DNA of 64,000 nucleotides from NCBI GenBank assembly GCA_003988855.1, contig QYAI01000016.1, positions 375,648 through 439,647 of the forward strand, read 5' to 3'. This document shows positions 11,139 through 21,975 of the stretch, in pieces. Below the pieces are notes generated by a model, which saw nothing but the letters and a program-made list of their open reading frames with translations, did no database searches and was not told where the DNA came from. The position numbers and the translations under genes are program-made. This DNA comes from Arachnopeziza araneosa (taxonomy: Eukaryota; Ascomycota; Leotiomycetes; Helotiales; Arachnopezizaceae). The stretch's first letter is position 1. Each line of letters opens with the position of its first letter.

Positions 11139-11824
11139 CTGTGGAGAGGAGAATAATGATCTAGAGATTGTTGAAAGAAACTTCTTGTGGCGAAAGAGAT
11201 AATCGGAAAGGAGTTGAGGCTGGTTTGGAAGGAGTGAAATGCGGCTGCTTTGTTCAATTGAGAAGTGATAATGGGTGTTTGGCTGAGCTTTGTGGTGGTT
11301 ATAATAGACTTTGGAATCACGGAAGTTCAGAATTGAAGTCCTAACGTGGTCTGCTTTTATAAAATTATCAAAAGTTGTGAAATATTTGTACATACGCTCC
11401 ATCCTCATCTACTGCTGGATATAAATCAAGGCAGCTTACTTTCTCGGTCCCCCCTTCTGAACTCCTGAAATGTCCTCACAACTTGTACGATATTACCTAC
11501 TTCAGTGTTATGAACATGTTTCGAAATTGCTAACAACCTGCCATCCCCAAGATATTCGTCTCAGATTGCCAATTTATTTCTTCAGCCTACAAACTGCCAC
11601 GAAGCATATTCAAAGTTTGTTTCTATCTAAGTCAGCAATCATACAAGCAAAAAACAAACCGGGGCCATAAACGTCCCCTCCTTATCATTTAATATCTCTT
11701 CCAATTCCACTACCAATTTTCTATCTCTACCAACTATCAGTCCAAACACCCAAAATCTAGCCTCACTTCATCTTCTATCACATCTTTCCCTATCGATCAC
11801 TCAACCCAACTGTAACAGACCCAA
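11139..11824. other. Spacer between cysteine-rich ORFs 1 and 2
   Basis: The first ~150 bases are purine-rich 3' flank. A TATAAA at 11420-11425 (ggatataaatcaaggc) precedes a long leader. The last ~150 bases are strongly CT/CA rich (ttccaattccactaccaattttc, cactcaacccaactg), as for a well-transcribed fungal gene. The 66-residue ORF at 11470 has no recognisable features. Confidence 0.45.
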
Positions 11825-11944
11825 ATGGCAATTGAGAATGGTGATTCAAGATTATGCGCAGAAGGCTGCTGTATACACGCTTGCTACACCTATGACGGCT
11901 ACCTCACGATTTGCAAGACGTGCTCTTGCTGTCGCCGCTGTTGA
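11825..11944 (+). CDS. Tiny cysteine-rich peptide 2 (39 aa, 9 Cys)
   Basis: A complete intronless ORF of 39 residues with cysteines at 11, 15, 16, 20, 30, 33, 35, 36 and 39. The first ten residues are polar and cysteine free (MAIENGDSRL), the core is CAEGCCIHAC, a Tyr-rich linker follows, and the end is CKTCSCCRRC. The C-x3-CC core matches that of peptide 3, which supports a shared family despite low overall identity. No signal peptide is present. Metal binding is an inference. The ORF ends with TGA TGA, two stop codons in a row. It is the middle of three evenly spaced ORFs. Confidence 0.6.
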   Translation: MAIENGDSRLCAEGCCIHACYTYDGYLTICKTCSCCRRC

Positions 11945-12611
11945 TGAGGCTTGGGCCGGTGAAATTCAGGAAAGAGCTTTCTGATATGAAAATATAAGAT
12001 TAGAGAAGGTTTAGGTTTATGGAGGTTTTAATAGAAGTGAGCATCGATAAGAAGAGAAAGGAGAGGGGATCGCAGGGAGAAAGGGATAAGCAATTGGGGT
12101 TCTGGGTTGAAAATATAATTTGATTGTACAAACTGCTTGACATGATTCTATAAAATGTATCTGTCCAGAACCTGAAGTTCTTTTCGAAGCGAGAATGAAA
12201 ACGTGATAGGAAATCTACTGAAGTATTGATTTATTTTGCATAGCACCTGGAAGCTAGAAATAAATTAAAGTGTGCAACGAGGAAGTTGCAAGATGACGAA
12301 AACCGCAACAACTCTGATGTTCTAGCCAGTCATAAAACGTTGTAAAGCAGTGTCTCGGCTGCAAACAAATGCGCCAAACAGAAACAGAGTCAGGTAACAG
12401 TAACAAACATGAAAACATAGCATACAATCAATCAAGAAAGCAGGCATCGCTTAGCCCATAGCTACCTATATATATTCCCCAGTCTCTCCTCTCTTCCCTG
12501 TTCGGCCTCCTTCTTTTATCATTCATCCAGTTGTTACGAATTCCCAATTCTCACCTCGTCTCACCTCCATCACTCATTCAACATCAACCAAATATCAAAT
12601 CATCACCCTTA
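11945..12611. other. Spacer between cysteine-rich ORFs 2 and 3
   Basis: A purine-rich 3' flank of ~120 bases (agaagagaaaggagagggg) comes first, then AT-rich sequence. A TATATATAT element at 12467-12475 is followed within 145 bp by the third ATG, through a CT-rich then CA-rich leader (cagtctctcctctcttccc, ctcattcaacatcaacc). No other gene seen. Confidence 0.45.
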
Positions 12612-12719
12612 ATGGAGGACCGTCCACTCGGAGATGCGTGCTCGGGAGATTGTTGCTATGAATGTTGCTGTACCTCGGAAGGGTGTGGCATGCATAGGGC
12701 AATTTGCTGTTGCTGTTAA
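12612..12719 (+). CDS. Tiny cysteine-rich peptide 3 (35 aa, 11 Cys)
   Basis: A complete intronless ORF of 35 residues with cysteines at 10, 14, 15, 18, 19, 20, 25, 32, 33, 34 and 35. After a polar nine-residue head (MEDRPLGDA) comes CSGDCCYECCC, a short linker with one Cys and one His, and a terminal CCCC just before TAA. The C-x3-CC core is shared with peptide 2, and the cysteine-rich end is shared with all three. No signal peptide. An in-frame upstream ATG exists at 12585-12611 only if the leader is read through, but the AT-free leader composition and TATA position favour 12612. Function unknown; a thiol or metal role is inferred. Confidence 0.6.
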   Translation: MEDRPLGDACSGDCCYECCCTSEGCGMHRAICCCC

Positions 12720-13419
12720 TGGGATATTGACCTGAGGGTTTTGTTTGAAAGCTTTAAAGGAAATGGGGGTGCTGAGGAAGTGAATGGATTGGGATCAGCG
12801 GGAATGAAAGACTTTTCGTGCTGGGAGGGAGGAAAGAAATGTTCTGAATGATGAGGGTTAGATTTAAAAATGGATAGAAAGAGTCATGGAGCAATGTTAT
12901 ACCTCTCCTACTAATTGCCGCTGCTCACACTATGCTCAACTCTCTTTTAGCTATCTGCACAAACAAAAGTTAACATCGCAAAATATTAAAAATATTAAAG
13001 CAAACGATTTTCCTGCTCAACTTAGCATTATGGCATGTCATTCAAAGAGCATTAGGAGCATAGCAGGTTAAACCAAAATAAAAGCCAGGCGAGTAAGAAC
13101 TCGCTCACTGGTAGTAGAATATCGAAGAACCACGCCAATGAAGTTAAACTAGTGGCACAGCTAGAGTTTGAAATGCGTCGAGTTCAAGGGCGTGCATCTC
13201 GAGAGAACCTACCATGTCTTTCACTCTTAAGCACTGAAAATATTGAGAGGGGGGATAAAATGGAAGAATTCAATAAGCGATTGTAAAAGCACCAAGACAA
13301 AGAGAAATCTATAGCGTTTTCAAATGCGATATGGGTGAGAGGATATAGAGGCAGTATTTTAAGTGACCTAGAGGTTGATCTTCGAAAGAGTCTTTTATCG
13401 TTTGAGATTATTTATTAAC
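12720..13419. other. Region downstream of the trio, no clear gene
   Basis: A purine-rich 3' flank comes first, then AT-rich sequence up to the SPF45 stop. A 61-codon ORF at 12886 begins with four cysteines in 14 residues, but the rest is ordinary, and I do not call it. The last ~100 bases serve as the SPF45 3' UTR. Confidence 0.4.
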
Positions 13420-15088
13420 CTATTCATAGATGCCTTGCTCAAACATTTCGACGTCGTAGAATAGTGCTGAAATGGTATTACCATTAAACATACGGCCCTC
13501 GAGAGCATTCACAGCCTATGTCATGATCAGCACTTATCAAATTAACGAGAATCTCCTGCTAACTTACCCTCAATCCAGATAGCTGACTTGTGAATTTGAC
13601 AAACACCTTCGGTGCTGCATCATGGCGATCAATGTATACTCGCTCCACTCTGCCGTACTGTAAAGGAAGTTAGCAGCCAACTTTCATATCAAGACTTTAA
13701 CAAACCTTCTCTGCGCATTCGTCGCCGATCTCTTGCATCAAACCACCATCGCCACTCCCCTCAACCTCTTCATCCAAATTCATCCCATCTACCATTCCTC
13801 TCAACACAATCACCTCGGACATTGGCCCAAACTTTCCAACATCGTCATCTTTCTGAGGCGCCTTCTTTCCTCCGATAATTTTACCCCTGCCACCAGGATC
13901 CCTAAATCCACCGCCTTCTGCGTCTGATTTTTTCTTTCTTTTCTCAACTTTCACCGAGAGAGGTGTGATCATACCAGAACCATCTGCACCCAAACCCTTC
14001 CCTTTACTCCATCCATACTTGGACATGAGTCGTTCAGCAAAGCCTTTCTGACCTGGTCGTGTTGATCTGGGAGCTTCTTCGGTTCCGGCAGCTTCATCAT
14101 CATCTTCAGGCTCTTCGGCAAGTGCCTTCTCAAGTTCTGCTTCTGTACTAGGGATCTCGCTGGGGGGTGGAGGGAGTTGATATCTGACTGGAGCACGGGA
14201 TATGGCGCCTGCTGGTAGGACTTCAGGTGGTGGTTGAGGTGGTTCAGCCGTCGGAGGAGGTGGTGGAGGACTGTATGAATCGGAGTTGGACCCTTCAGGT
14301 TTGGGTGGGGGAGGAGTGGTATCTAATGGTGGAGGCGCAAAATTGTAATTCGAAGGGGGCGCAAATTGTCCTGATCATGTTAGCAAAACTTAAGCCGGGG
14401 GTGATGTACATGCTTCCTATCTGCGGTCGATAATCCTCTTCATCACTATCCTTCTCGCTCGACGCTTTCCTAGCCATCCTGTGCGCGTATAATCTATCCT
14501 TCCATTCCCTCACTTCTCGAATCTTCTCGTCACTATGCTTGTATTCCTCGTAGCTGTTTGGCCGCGCAACGTCATAGATATCATCCCAATCTTGAACAAC
14601 AACACGCTCTTCCTTCTCTTTCTTCTTCTTATTCTTCTTTCCACCCCGCTGCCTCTTCTCCCCACCATAGAACCCATTGACATCGTCATCATCTCCGCCT
14701 GTCCAATCAGCTAAGGTAGTCTTAGCTGGCCGTGTCGCTGCTGCATTTGAGAGCGGTTGCGCGGCTAGTGGAGAAGACCGTTGGATTTCGTTGTCTAGTG
14801 TGGAGGATTTGGGGAACGAGCTCTTTGGTTTGGGCTTTTGGGAAAGCTGTGGTCTCTTTGTAGGTTGGAATCTTAGAGCAGCTGTATGAAAAATATAAGC
14901 AGTGATGATCTAGAGTACTCAGGAGATCAGGAATGAATACCAGGGTCAATTTGAGGCTTCTTGCTCTCCTCACTCTCGGCAGGCTTGAAGGCAACAGGAC
15001 CTTTCGAAATAGTTGCTTTCGCATCAGGATCTAGCAGATTGGCATATAAAGACAAGCCACTTCTGGGAGGTGGATGAGAATTTGCCAT
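13420..15088 (-). CDS. SPF45: Splicing factor 45 (G-patch + UHM)
   Basis: A 488-residue homologue of SPF45/RBM17, a pre-mRNA splicing factor. Five exons: 15088-14941, 14881-14414, 14370-13706, 13657-13568, 13515-13420. The N-terminal region carries the family's TLADWTGGDDDDVNGFYGG segment. Then come a Pro-rich linker, a G-patch (AERLMSKYGWSKGKGLG with conserved glycines) and a C-terminal U2AF-homology RRM (SEVIVLRGMV, KVFVKFTS, GRMFNGNTI). The RMF in that last motif matches the R-x-F signature of UHM domains. To keep QFAPPSNYNFAPPP in frame the second intron must use a GC donor (GGAA|GCATGT), because the nearby GT leads into a stop. That junction is less certain than the rest. Confidence 0.9.
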
Positions 15089-15592
15089 GGTGTGGATTGG
15101 CCGTGTAGCTGGATCGTCCTGAACGGGGCTTTGGTTGATTGTTCAGCCTTGTGTACCAAAAGGGTGGCCGAATTTAGCACTGTGCCGAAGCCACAACGTT
15201 AGAAGGCCAAAGATGCCATAATTGTTCTTGACCAGAGTCCCATTGGGGAAAAAGACTAAGCTGGATGTTTCTGAACGGTTGTCCCTCTCACAGAATCACT
15301 ATGATATGTGGTTGGTTGTGTTTTAGGCGTTTGACAGCCTACTTTTTCTCCCGCTGTACCTACCTAGGCAGGCTGGGTTACACAGCAGCCGTTGAACTAT
15401 ACCGATGCAGTCCTGAGACCCCTGGTCATCGGAGGTACCTACCTATCAACTTCTGACATGCCGCATTTTTTTTTTTTACCACCTTTTTTATATACTCAAA
15501 TATTAACCAACACTCTGCTGGACAGTGTGCTTTGAACATAGAATTCCCAACTCCTTAATTACTTCGCAAACACATCACCTCGGTCTGCAAAA
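15089..15592. promoter_or_regulatory. Divergent SPF45/PCS60 promoter
   Basis: About 500 bp between divergent starts. It has a T13-type run at ~15466-15478, then a TATATACTC element near 15490 and a short leader to the ligase ATG. No specific factor site was assigned. Confidence 0.45.
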
Positions 15593-17220
15593 ATGAGTGC
15601 AACGACCCTTTCTAACGCCTTCTCGCCTAATGACGATGCAACAGCTATTATCATCCCAAGCAAGCCTCAACCGCTCGTCGTCTCCTATAGACAACTCTCC
15701 GCAGAAATCCTCGCTTTTCAAAAAAAACTTGCAGCCTTAGGAGTTACCCCACAAGCTGCAGTCTCAATTGCTCTGCCCAACACCTACGAATTCATTGTTG
15801 CATTCCTCGCTAGTGCCTGGCAGAGAGCTATCGCTGCACCCCTCAATTCAGCATATAAGCAAGAAGAGTTCGAATTCTATATTGAAGATTTGAGTTCCGC
15901 TGTTGCACTGGTGCCAAAAGGATCTTATCAGAAAGCTGGAGCAGCTGTTCGAGCGGCGAGGAAATATAATGCCGCAATTGCAGAATGCTACTGGAATGGG
16001 CGAGAAGTTGTCCTTGATGTAAAGGAGGAAGGACAACTCAAGGGGAAAGGGGATCAAAAAGTCGAGAAGGCACAGCCAGATGATGTAGCTCTCGTTCTAC
16101 ACACCAGCGGCACCACTGGACGACCTAAGGCCGTCCCTCTCACACACCGCAACCTCACACGTACTATGAAGAACATCCAAGCCACCTATGATCTTACTCC
16201 ACGGGACAGAACCATGCTCGTCATGCCTCTCTTCCACGTACATGGCCTCCTCGCTGGTTTCCTGGCCCCCCTCGCCAGCGGAGGATCCGCAATCGTGCCT
16301 CTCAAATTCTCTGCATCGGAATTCTGGTCTGATTTCACCACCCATGGCGCAAACTGGTACACAGCTGTCCCTACTATCCATCAGATCCTTCTTAAGAATC
16401 CTCCTCCAAATCCTATGCCTTACATTCGCTTCATAAGATCCTGCTCTTCCCCGCTCTCCTCAACAACCTTCCACCTCTTGGAGTCCAACTACAATGCTCC
16501 CGTCCTAGAAGCGTATGCCATGACCGAAGCTGCGCATCAAATGACCTCAAATCCTCTCCCACCTGGAAAACGTCGTCCTGGCTCGGTTGGAATCGGACAA
16601 GGCGTTGAGGTCAAGATCCTCGACGGATCAGGTCAAGAACTTCCCTTAGGCACCGAAGGTGAGATCTCTATCAAGGGTGAAAACGTCACGAGCGGGTACC
16701 TGAATAATCCTGCCGCAAACGCTTCCTCCTTCACTAGCAGCGGCTTCTTCCGCACTGGAGATCAAGGCAAGATGGATGCAGAAGGATTTGTGACCATCAC
16801 GGGGCGGATTAAAGAGCTGATCAACAAAGGCGGAGAGAAAATTAGTCCCATTGAATTAGATAATGTCCTCGCACGCCATCCGAAGGTGGGCGAAGCAGTG
16901 AGTTTCGCTATTCCGGATGAGATGTACGGGCAGGAGGTTGCGGTGGCTATTGTTCCGAAGAGTGGACAGGAGATTAGCAAGCAAGAAATTAAGGATTGGG
17001 TTGAGGAAAAGTTAGCAAAGTTTAAGGTTCCAAAGAAGGTATGTTCTCCTTTATACCTTCAGCTTGAAATACAAGAATGAAATCAGATTTAAGAAGCGAC
17101 TAACGATACAAATAGGTATACTTCACAGATAACATGCCTAAAACGGCAACGGGTAAGATTCAACGAAGAATTGTTGCAGATGAGATGCTCAAATTGGAGA
17201 AGCCGAAAGCGAAACTGTAG
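15593..17220 (+). CDS. PCS60: Peroxisomal AMP-binding CoA ligase (Pcs60-like)
   Basis: A 516-residue acyl-CoA synthetase-type enzyme from two exons (15593-17038, 17116-17220). The ATP/AMP loop LHTSGTTGRPKAVPLTHRN is present, as are YAMTEAAHQM (motif A5), FRTGDQG and GRIKELINKGGEKISP (hinge and A8). The catalytic lysine is in PKTATGKIQRR in exon 2. The protein ends in AKL, a peroxisomal targeting signal type 1, which the unspliced ORF lacks. Yeast Pcs60 and plant AAE3 homologues use oxalate, so oxalyl-CoA synthetase is the most likely activity. That is knowledge of the family, not shown here. The second exon fixes the true C-terminus and location. Confidence 0.92.
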
Positions 17221-18267
17221 TTTCTTTCTTTCACTTACTTCTCTACCTTCGACATCCTGCGCCTAGCCACTCATGCAATGTGGTATTGTACACCTACATA
17301 TATCTATAGACACCGCGTCACCGCGATCCTGTCACGGTAAACGAGCTGGAGAGATGAGGATATGCCCTGTCCAGCCGCCAGAAAGTGTACAGATTAAATA
17401 AGACAAGATAGAATGCAATGTTAGAATACCTTTCAATTGAGAATCTTTCCTATCACTGCGTCCTAAATGCAGCACGTTACTTTTAAACATCACATATCAC
17501 ATAGAATATGAATCCATCCATCTCAATTCCACTACCTACTTCGCAGTCATTCCCAACTCAGCTTTCACGATAGTCCCCCACGTTTTCTTGTCCATCCCAC
17601 CCAGATCCTTTTCTCCTCCCTTACAATGACGAAAATACGCATACAACAGGCTCAATCCATAACCATGTCCATATAGCAACTTGTCTATTTTCACCCATGT
17701 ACTCGCCTCAACTAGGGTGGATGAATGCTTGCATGCTGTACCTGCCAAGGAATATCTTGTATGGCTGAATTGTCAAATCTTCAATTTTTATATTTTTTTT
17801 GAAAGGCTGGATCGAGAGAGGAGGTACGAACATTTCATAGATAGGAAGTGTTGTATTAGTATGATGTAATAGGACAAACAAGATGGGTATATTCTAAGGA
17901 CAGACAGAGTCAAACACTCATCACATCACCGCAAAAGAAAAGATGAGAAAACATTTTCAATGTACAAGTTCGATATGGAATTCACTCTCGTCCCATAGTT
18001 CCCACTTACTCCCACCCGAACTAAAGGACGTTCCATCAAAGCACCCCTCAGGTACAATATTATGCAAAGCTACTCCCGCCCACATAGCCCATGTATCGCC
18101 AATCCTCCGCTATGATCCTAATGAAGGTCGCTGAACAAAACGCTCCATGATGAACTTGATGGCCAGTTCGATTTCGTTTTGCTGATGAGTTGTATGAAAA
18201 AACAATGAGAACGTGGCAGATTAGGTCTAAAGTACGGTATTGAAAAGAAAACGCCAACGTCCCATGC
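17221..18267. other. Convergent intergenic region
   Basis: About 1 kb between the PCS60 stop and the ECM33-like stop. It contains a possible coding remnant on the minus strand (listed separately). The remainder is AT-rich with short, unremarkable ORFs. Confidence 0.4.
17536..17748 (-). pseudogene. Possible orphan C-terminal exon or gene remnant
   Basis: A 70-codon open frame lacking an ATG at its head. The last ~50 residues look protein-like (LLYGHGYGLSLLYAYFRH, then GMDKKTWGTIVKAELGMTAK before the stop), with balanced hydrophobic and charged residues and Gly/Tyr/Trp content. A possible acceptor (CATCCACCCTAG) lies in the upstream part, so this could be the last exon of an unrecognised gene or a relic of one. 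I see no convincing upstream exon. Family unknown. Confidence 0.25.
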
Positions 18268-19670
18268 TTACAACAACAACATTTGCAACAGTCCGCCAAG
18301 AACCGAAACGCCGAGAGCAGCCTCGCTGAAGCTGTAGGAAGCAGCGGCACCCTTGCTACCTGTGGCAGTGGAGCTGGAACCAGTGGATGTACCAGTACCA
18401 GATGAGCTAGATCCACCGGGAACGCAGGAGAATTTGCCCTGGATGTTTCCCTTAATCTTGGAGTAGGAGCTGCAATCGATATTTTGCGTACTCTGGATGG
18501 TGAAAGTACCCCGAACGTTAGTGACATCTGGGAGACTTGGCCTAATAGATTATTAGCATGAATTTATGAGACTGGCCGTGTAATACGAACGTGGTAAAGT
18601 TTCCGGTCAGATCAACGGCTCCTCCAACAAAACTTAATGTAGGAAAAGCAAGGCCTCCAAGTTCAGTGTTGTTTACGACCTGAACAGCACCTCCAACAGT
18701 CTTGAGGAGAGGCACAGAGATGTTTCCGAGCTGCGTGTTCGAGACAATTGCAAAGCTTCCGGTATTGCTTGCTGTTGAGCCAACAGCAGTCAAGTTAGGT
18801 GCGGCTACGGACTCGACAAAGCTTTCGTATAGTCCAAAAGAGCCGTTGACAACAGCCAAAGATGGAATGCTGAGTGAAGAGATATCTCGGAAACTCATGT
18901 TGCCAGCCCAGATCAGATTGGGGAAACTGACATCCAAATTCTCTCCATTGGCATTGATCACGACTGAGTTTGTAATGTTGGCAACTTGGGTACTGAAGGT
19001 GAGCAGATGAGGATTATTATCGATCTGAAGAGTTGCAACAGTGTCCAAGTTGATACCATCAAGCGTGTTCAAGAATGTATTGGAAACAGTAACACTGCTT
19101 GACTTGGAAATGGTTTCGGGGAAAGTAAGCTCCGCAAGATTGGGCAGGGCAGTCCAGTCAATGATATTGACTGCAGTTAAAGACGAGAACTGTAGAGTGG
19201 AGAGTAGAGTCAAGTTGGTCAATGTGAAGGTACCGCCAATCGATCCAATCTGATCCGCAGAAAACTGTGTGAGACTGACTGCATTTACAGCAGAGAGGGA
19301 GCCAGTAACCTGTTGAATTCCATCGAGCGCGATAGTGCCCGAGGCGTCAGGTGCAATAATGATATCACCCTTGAATGTTGAGCAGTCGGCGAGAGCTGTG
19401 GCATCGGCTTGGGAATGAATAGTGGCTGTGGCTGTGCAAATCGCAGTATTGGCAGATTGTGCTGTTGAACAACTTGAGTTAGCATTGGTTTCTCTCTCCA
19501 ACTGCTATATAGCATTCGTAATTCCATGTGCTGAACTTCCAAGATCCAATGGCGTGTGTTGGCCGATGGAAGACGTGATGTGCTTCTGGCTGTAGGATTG
19601 TTGACTTACCAGCAGCGACGCTGAAAACCGCTAGAGCAGGAAGGAGGAGCTTTTGAGAGAACATGGTCAT
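18268..19670 (-). CDS. ECM33: Ecm33-like GPI-anchored cell wall protein
   Basis: A 401-residue protein from three exons (19670-19610, 19461-18591, 18541-18268). A signal peptide (KLLLPALAVFSVAAG) lies at the start. The body is the Ecm33/Sps2 receptor-L-like repeat region, with many short beta-strand repeats and N-glycosylation sites (NLT, NMS, NGS, NIT, NIS, NNT, NFT). A C-terminal IDCSSYSKIKG region is followed by a Ser/Thr/Gly linker and a hydrophobic tail (AALGVSVLGGLLQMLLL) that forms a GPI-anchor signal. Such proteins sit at the plasma membrane/wall and are needed for wall integrity. The first intron's 3' site was chosen for its GCTAAC branch site and TTGTTCAACAG acceptor; earlier AGs would shift the frame. 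An alternative in-frame ATG lies six bases in. Confidence 0.88.
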
Positions 19671-21975
19671 GGAAATACGCTGTTTCAGGAACTTCCGTAG
19701 ATGTTAGCACAGCTCAATTGAATGGTATGATGCAAGAATTGATGAAGATAAATGTTGAATGGGACTGGTTGATGAAAGTAAACGAAGAATCGCGTAGCCT
19801 GCGCTTCAACTTCAAAGAAATGTATGGAATTATGTTTCCTTGACAAGAAGATTCGCATTGGGGGGGGGTAGGGACGACTTGATAATGGGTGTGGTTGTGG
19901 TTGGGTTAAAACAGGAGGTCGAAACCAAACTCACCAGGCTTGCTTGACGTGTTTTTGTGTTGATAGCAACGGGAGGAATTCTTCCTCTACAACCAACGTC
20001 TCTTCCTCAAATGCACCGGATTAATAGATCTTAACGACAGTGGTGAAGCAGAAGAGAAGTAGACAGCGGCAATGAAAACCAAACTTTCTTTTGAAGGGAA
20101 AAGTTGGATGATGGGAAGAAGAAGTGGTGGTGGTGGTTGGGTGCAAGCAGGTTCAGGGGAACAGGACAGCCGGAAAAGGGTTGGCTGGCAGGTATCCGCT
20201 AGAGCTGCGACTAGCGAAGTGAGTTGCGAGTGGGTCTAAGCCCAAAACCACCTAAACCGGTTCTCACAAATTATTGACCACCCCCGATCAGCGACTCTTT
20301 TTATGGGCACCCCGAGATGACTTGTTCTCCTATTTTAGTCGGGCTATCTTGGTGGGTGCCACTCCTGGACTTGCAAACTGCTCTCCATTATTCTAACGTG
20401 GCCATCAGCGCAGATGTTGATTCCTTCTCCACCTCGACGACGGACGGGTCGAGGCAACCTCCGTCCTCCTCGTATCACCCTCCCTTTTTCGCTATCAGTC
20501 CGCGGTGAAACTTGGAGCCATCCGGCACGGCAAGCAAGATCAACCTACCTAGCTTGCTGAAGAGGACGCCATCTCCTGCTCGCCTCGCATAATGAAACCA
20601 GGGCATGCGGATAAAGAGCTGTCATTTGCCAACTCTCAATCCCCTGTCTTGGCTGCGGCGATACTGACAATTGCACGCAAGAGGTTGAACGTGTCTGCGA
20701 CAGCCGCGAGAGACCAGACTCCAATAAAACCATGTCTACGTGTCGCTGCTTCACCTTCCCAAACCTTGAGACCACGCCTCTTTGCGAGCTCAGCTGGTCC
20801 GGGACCAAGATTGTGGTCTGAGCTGCAGAACCGTCAACTCAAGTTCACGATGATTTGATATCCCACCCAGAGAATGTTTGCAGCATGCGCAATCTCACCT
20901 TTTTTTGGTCCAAGTTCCGCAGGTGCCAGGGGTAGGTTGCATCAGGATAGGCGCGATGGGGAAGGCGTTCAGGTTGTGGAGACCACCACCATCAGTTGTT
21001 GAGCGGCCAATTGCATCTCCAGGGTTCTTCATTGGTAGACTGTTCAAAGCTTCTCGTGAACATCTGCATGCTCGACGTCAACTTTCGAGGGTATTTTTCG
21101 ATTCGCATTTGCCTCATGCCAGCCCATTTTCCCACTCCCCATGGCATGTTTGTCCGGCAGACCCGGAGGACACTATCTTAGTTGATCCAGACATTCAAAT
21201 CTTCAGGTGCACCATCAGAAGACGGTGCGCCACTAGTCAGTCCCGCTACAACGATGCCGAGACTCAAGCCACATTGTGAGTCTTGGATCTTCCACTACCA
21301 AAACAAGTCCACTCGGAGCCGCATAATCGACCCATACTTCAGAATTGATGACACTACGCATTCTAGTTTGTCTATCCAATTGTCAACAAAACACTTCGAA
21401 AGCTAGCCAATGGCTTTAATGTTGTGATCTAAGAGAAAATCTCTACTGGGCTCGAATACTACACACTTTCGATTCATAAGAATTTTCAACCTGGATTCTC
21501 TTAGAGAAGAATCCTCAATCAAAAGTCATCTGTGGAGAAGCATGCGGGTTGGCGCTTCTAGAAGACACAAGGCCATTACTGATGCCGCTTGTCTCTTCGT
21601 CGCTATCATTTTTCATCACAGTGATTCGCTGCTTCTCTAAAATTGCTTAATTTCATCACCCTGACAAAGTCGCATTTCATCTTTGCTAGGATCTTATCAG
21701 ACAAGGTCTGGTTATCATCTTCATATCAAATCTTTATATGAGAGCCTCTCTTTCCCTGAAAAATGGCATTTCTATTCATGCGTTTCTATGGGATTTGCAA
21801 CTGGACAGACGCTAATCGTATCAGTCGGAGATTCTTTCGGATCAATGTACTGCCTTTTCTTGTTTGACAACCTATTGAAACCTTGCCTAATCTTCAACCA
21901 CTCCCGGCAGATTGATAGTAGGAGCGGAGGATGATCAAGCTTTGTTTCAACCCCAGATTTCGTAAGCTCCTGGTT
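19671..21975. other. 2.3 kb gene-free stretch
   Basis: No supportable gene. The first ~600 bases are probably the long leader and promoter of the ECM33-like gene, with a G9 run at 19861-19869 and repeated tggtggtggtggttg at ~20127-20140. Between 20300 and 21430 several ORFs of 60-133 codons overlap in different frames with unremarkable composition. Nothing resembles a transposon, but the stretch is long for this gene-dense window. Confidence 0.4.

Noticed and set aside
12886..13071. Fourth cysteine-rich ORF candidate
   Set aside because: Only the first 14 residues are cysteine-rich; the remaining ~45 codons look random, and the spacing does not match the ~788 bp pattern.
20878..21279. 133-codon plus-strand ORF in the 2.3 kb gap
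   Set aside because: Overlaps other short ORFs in different frames, with unremarkable composition, no domain and no clear promoter.
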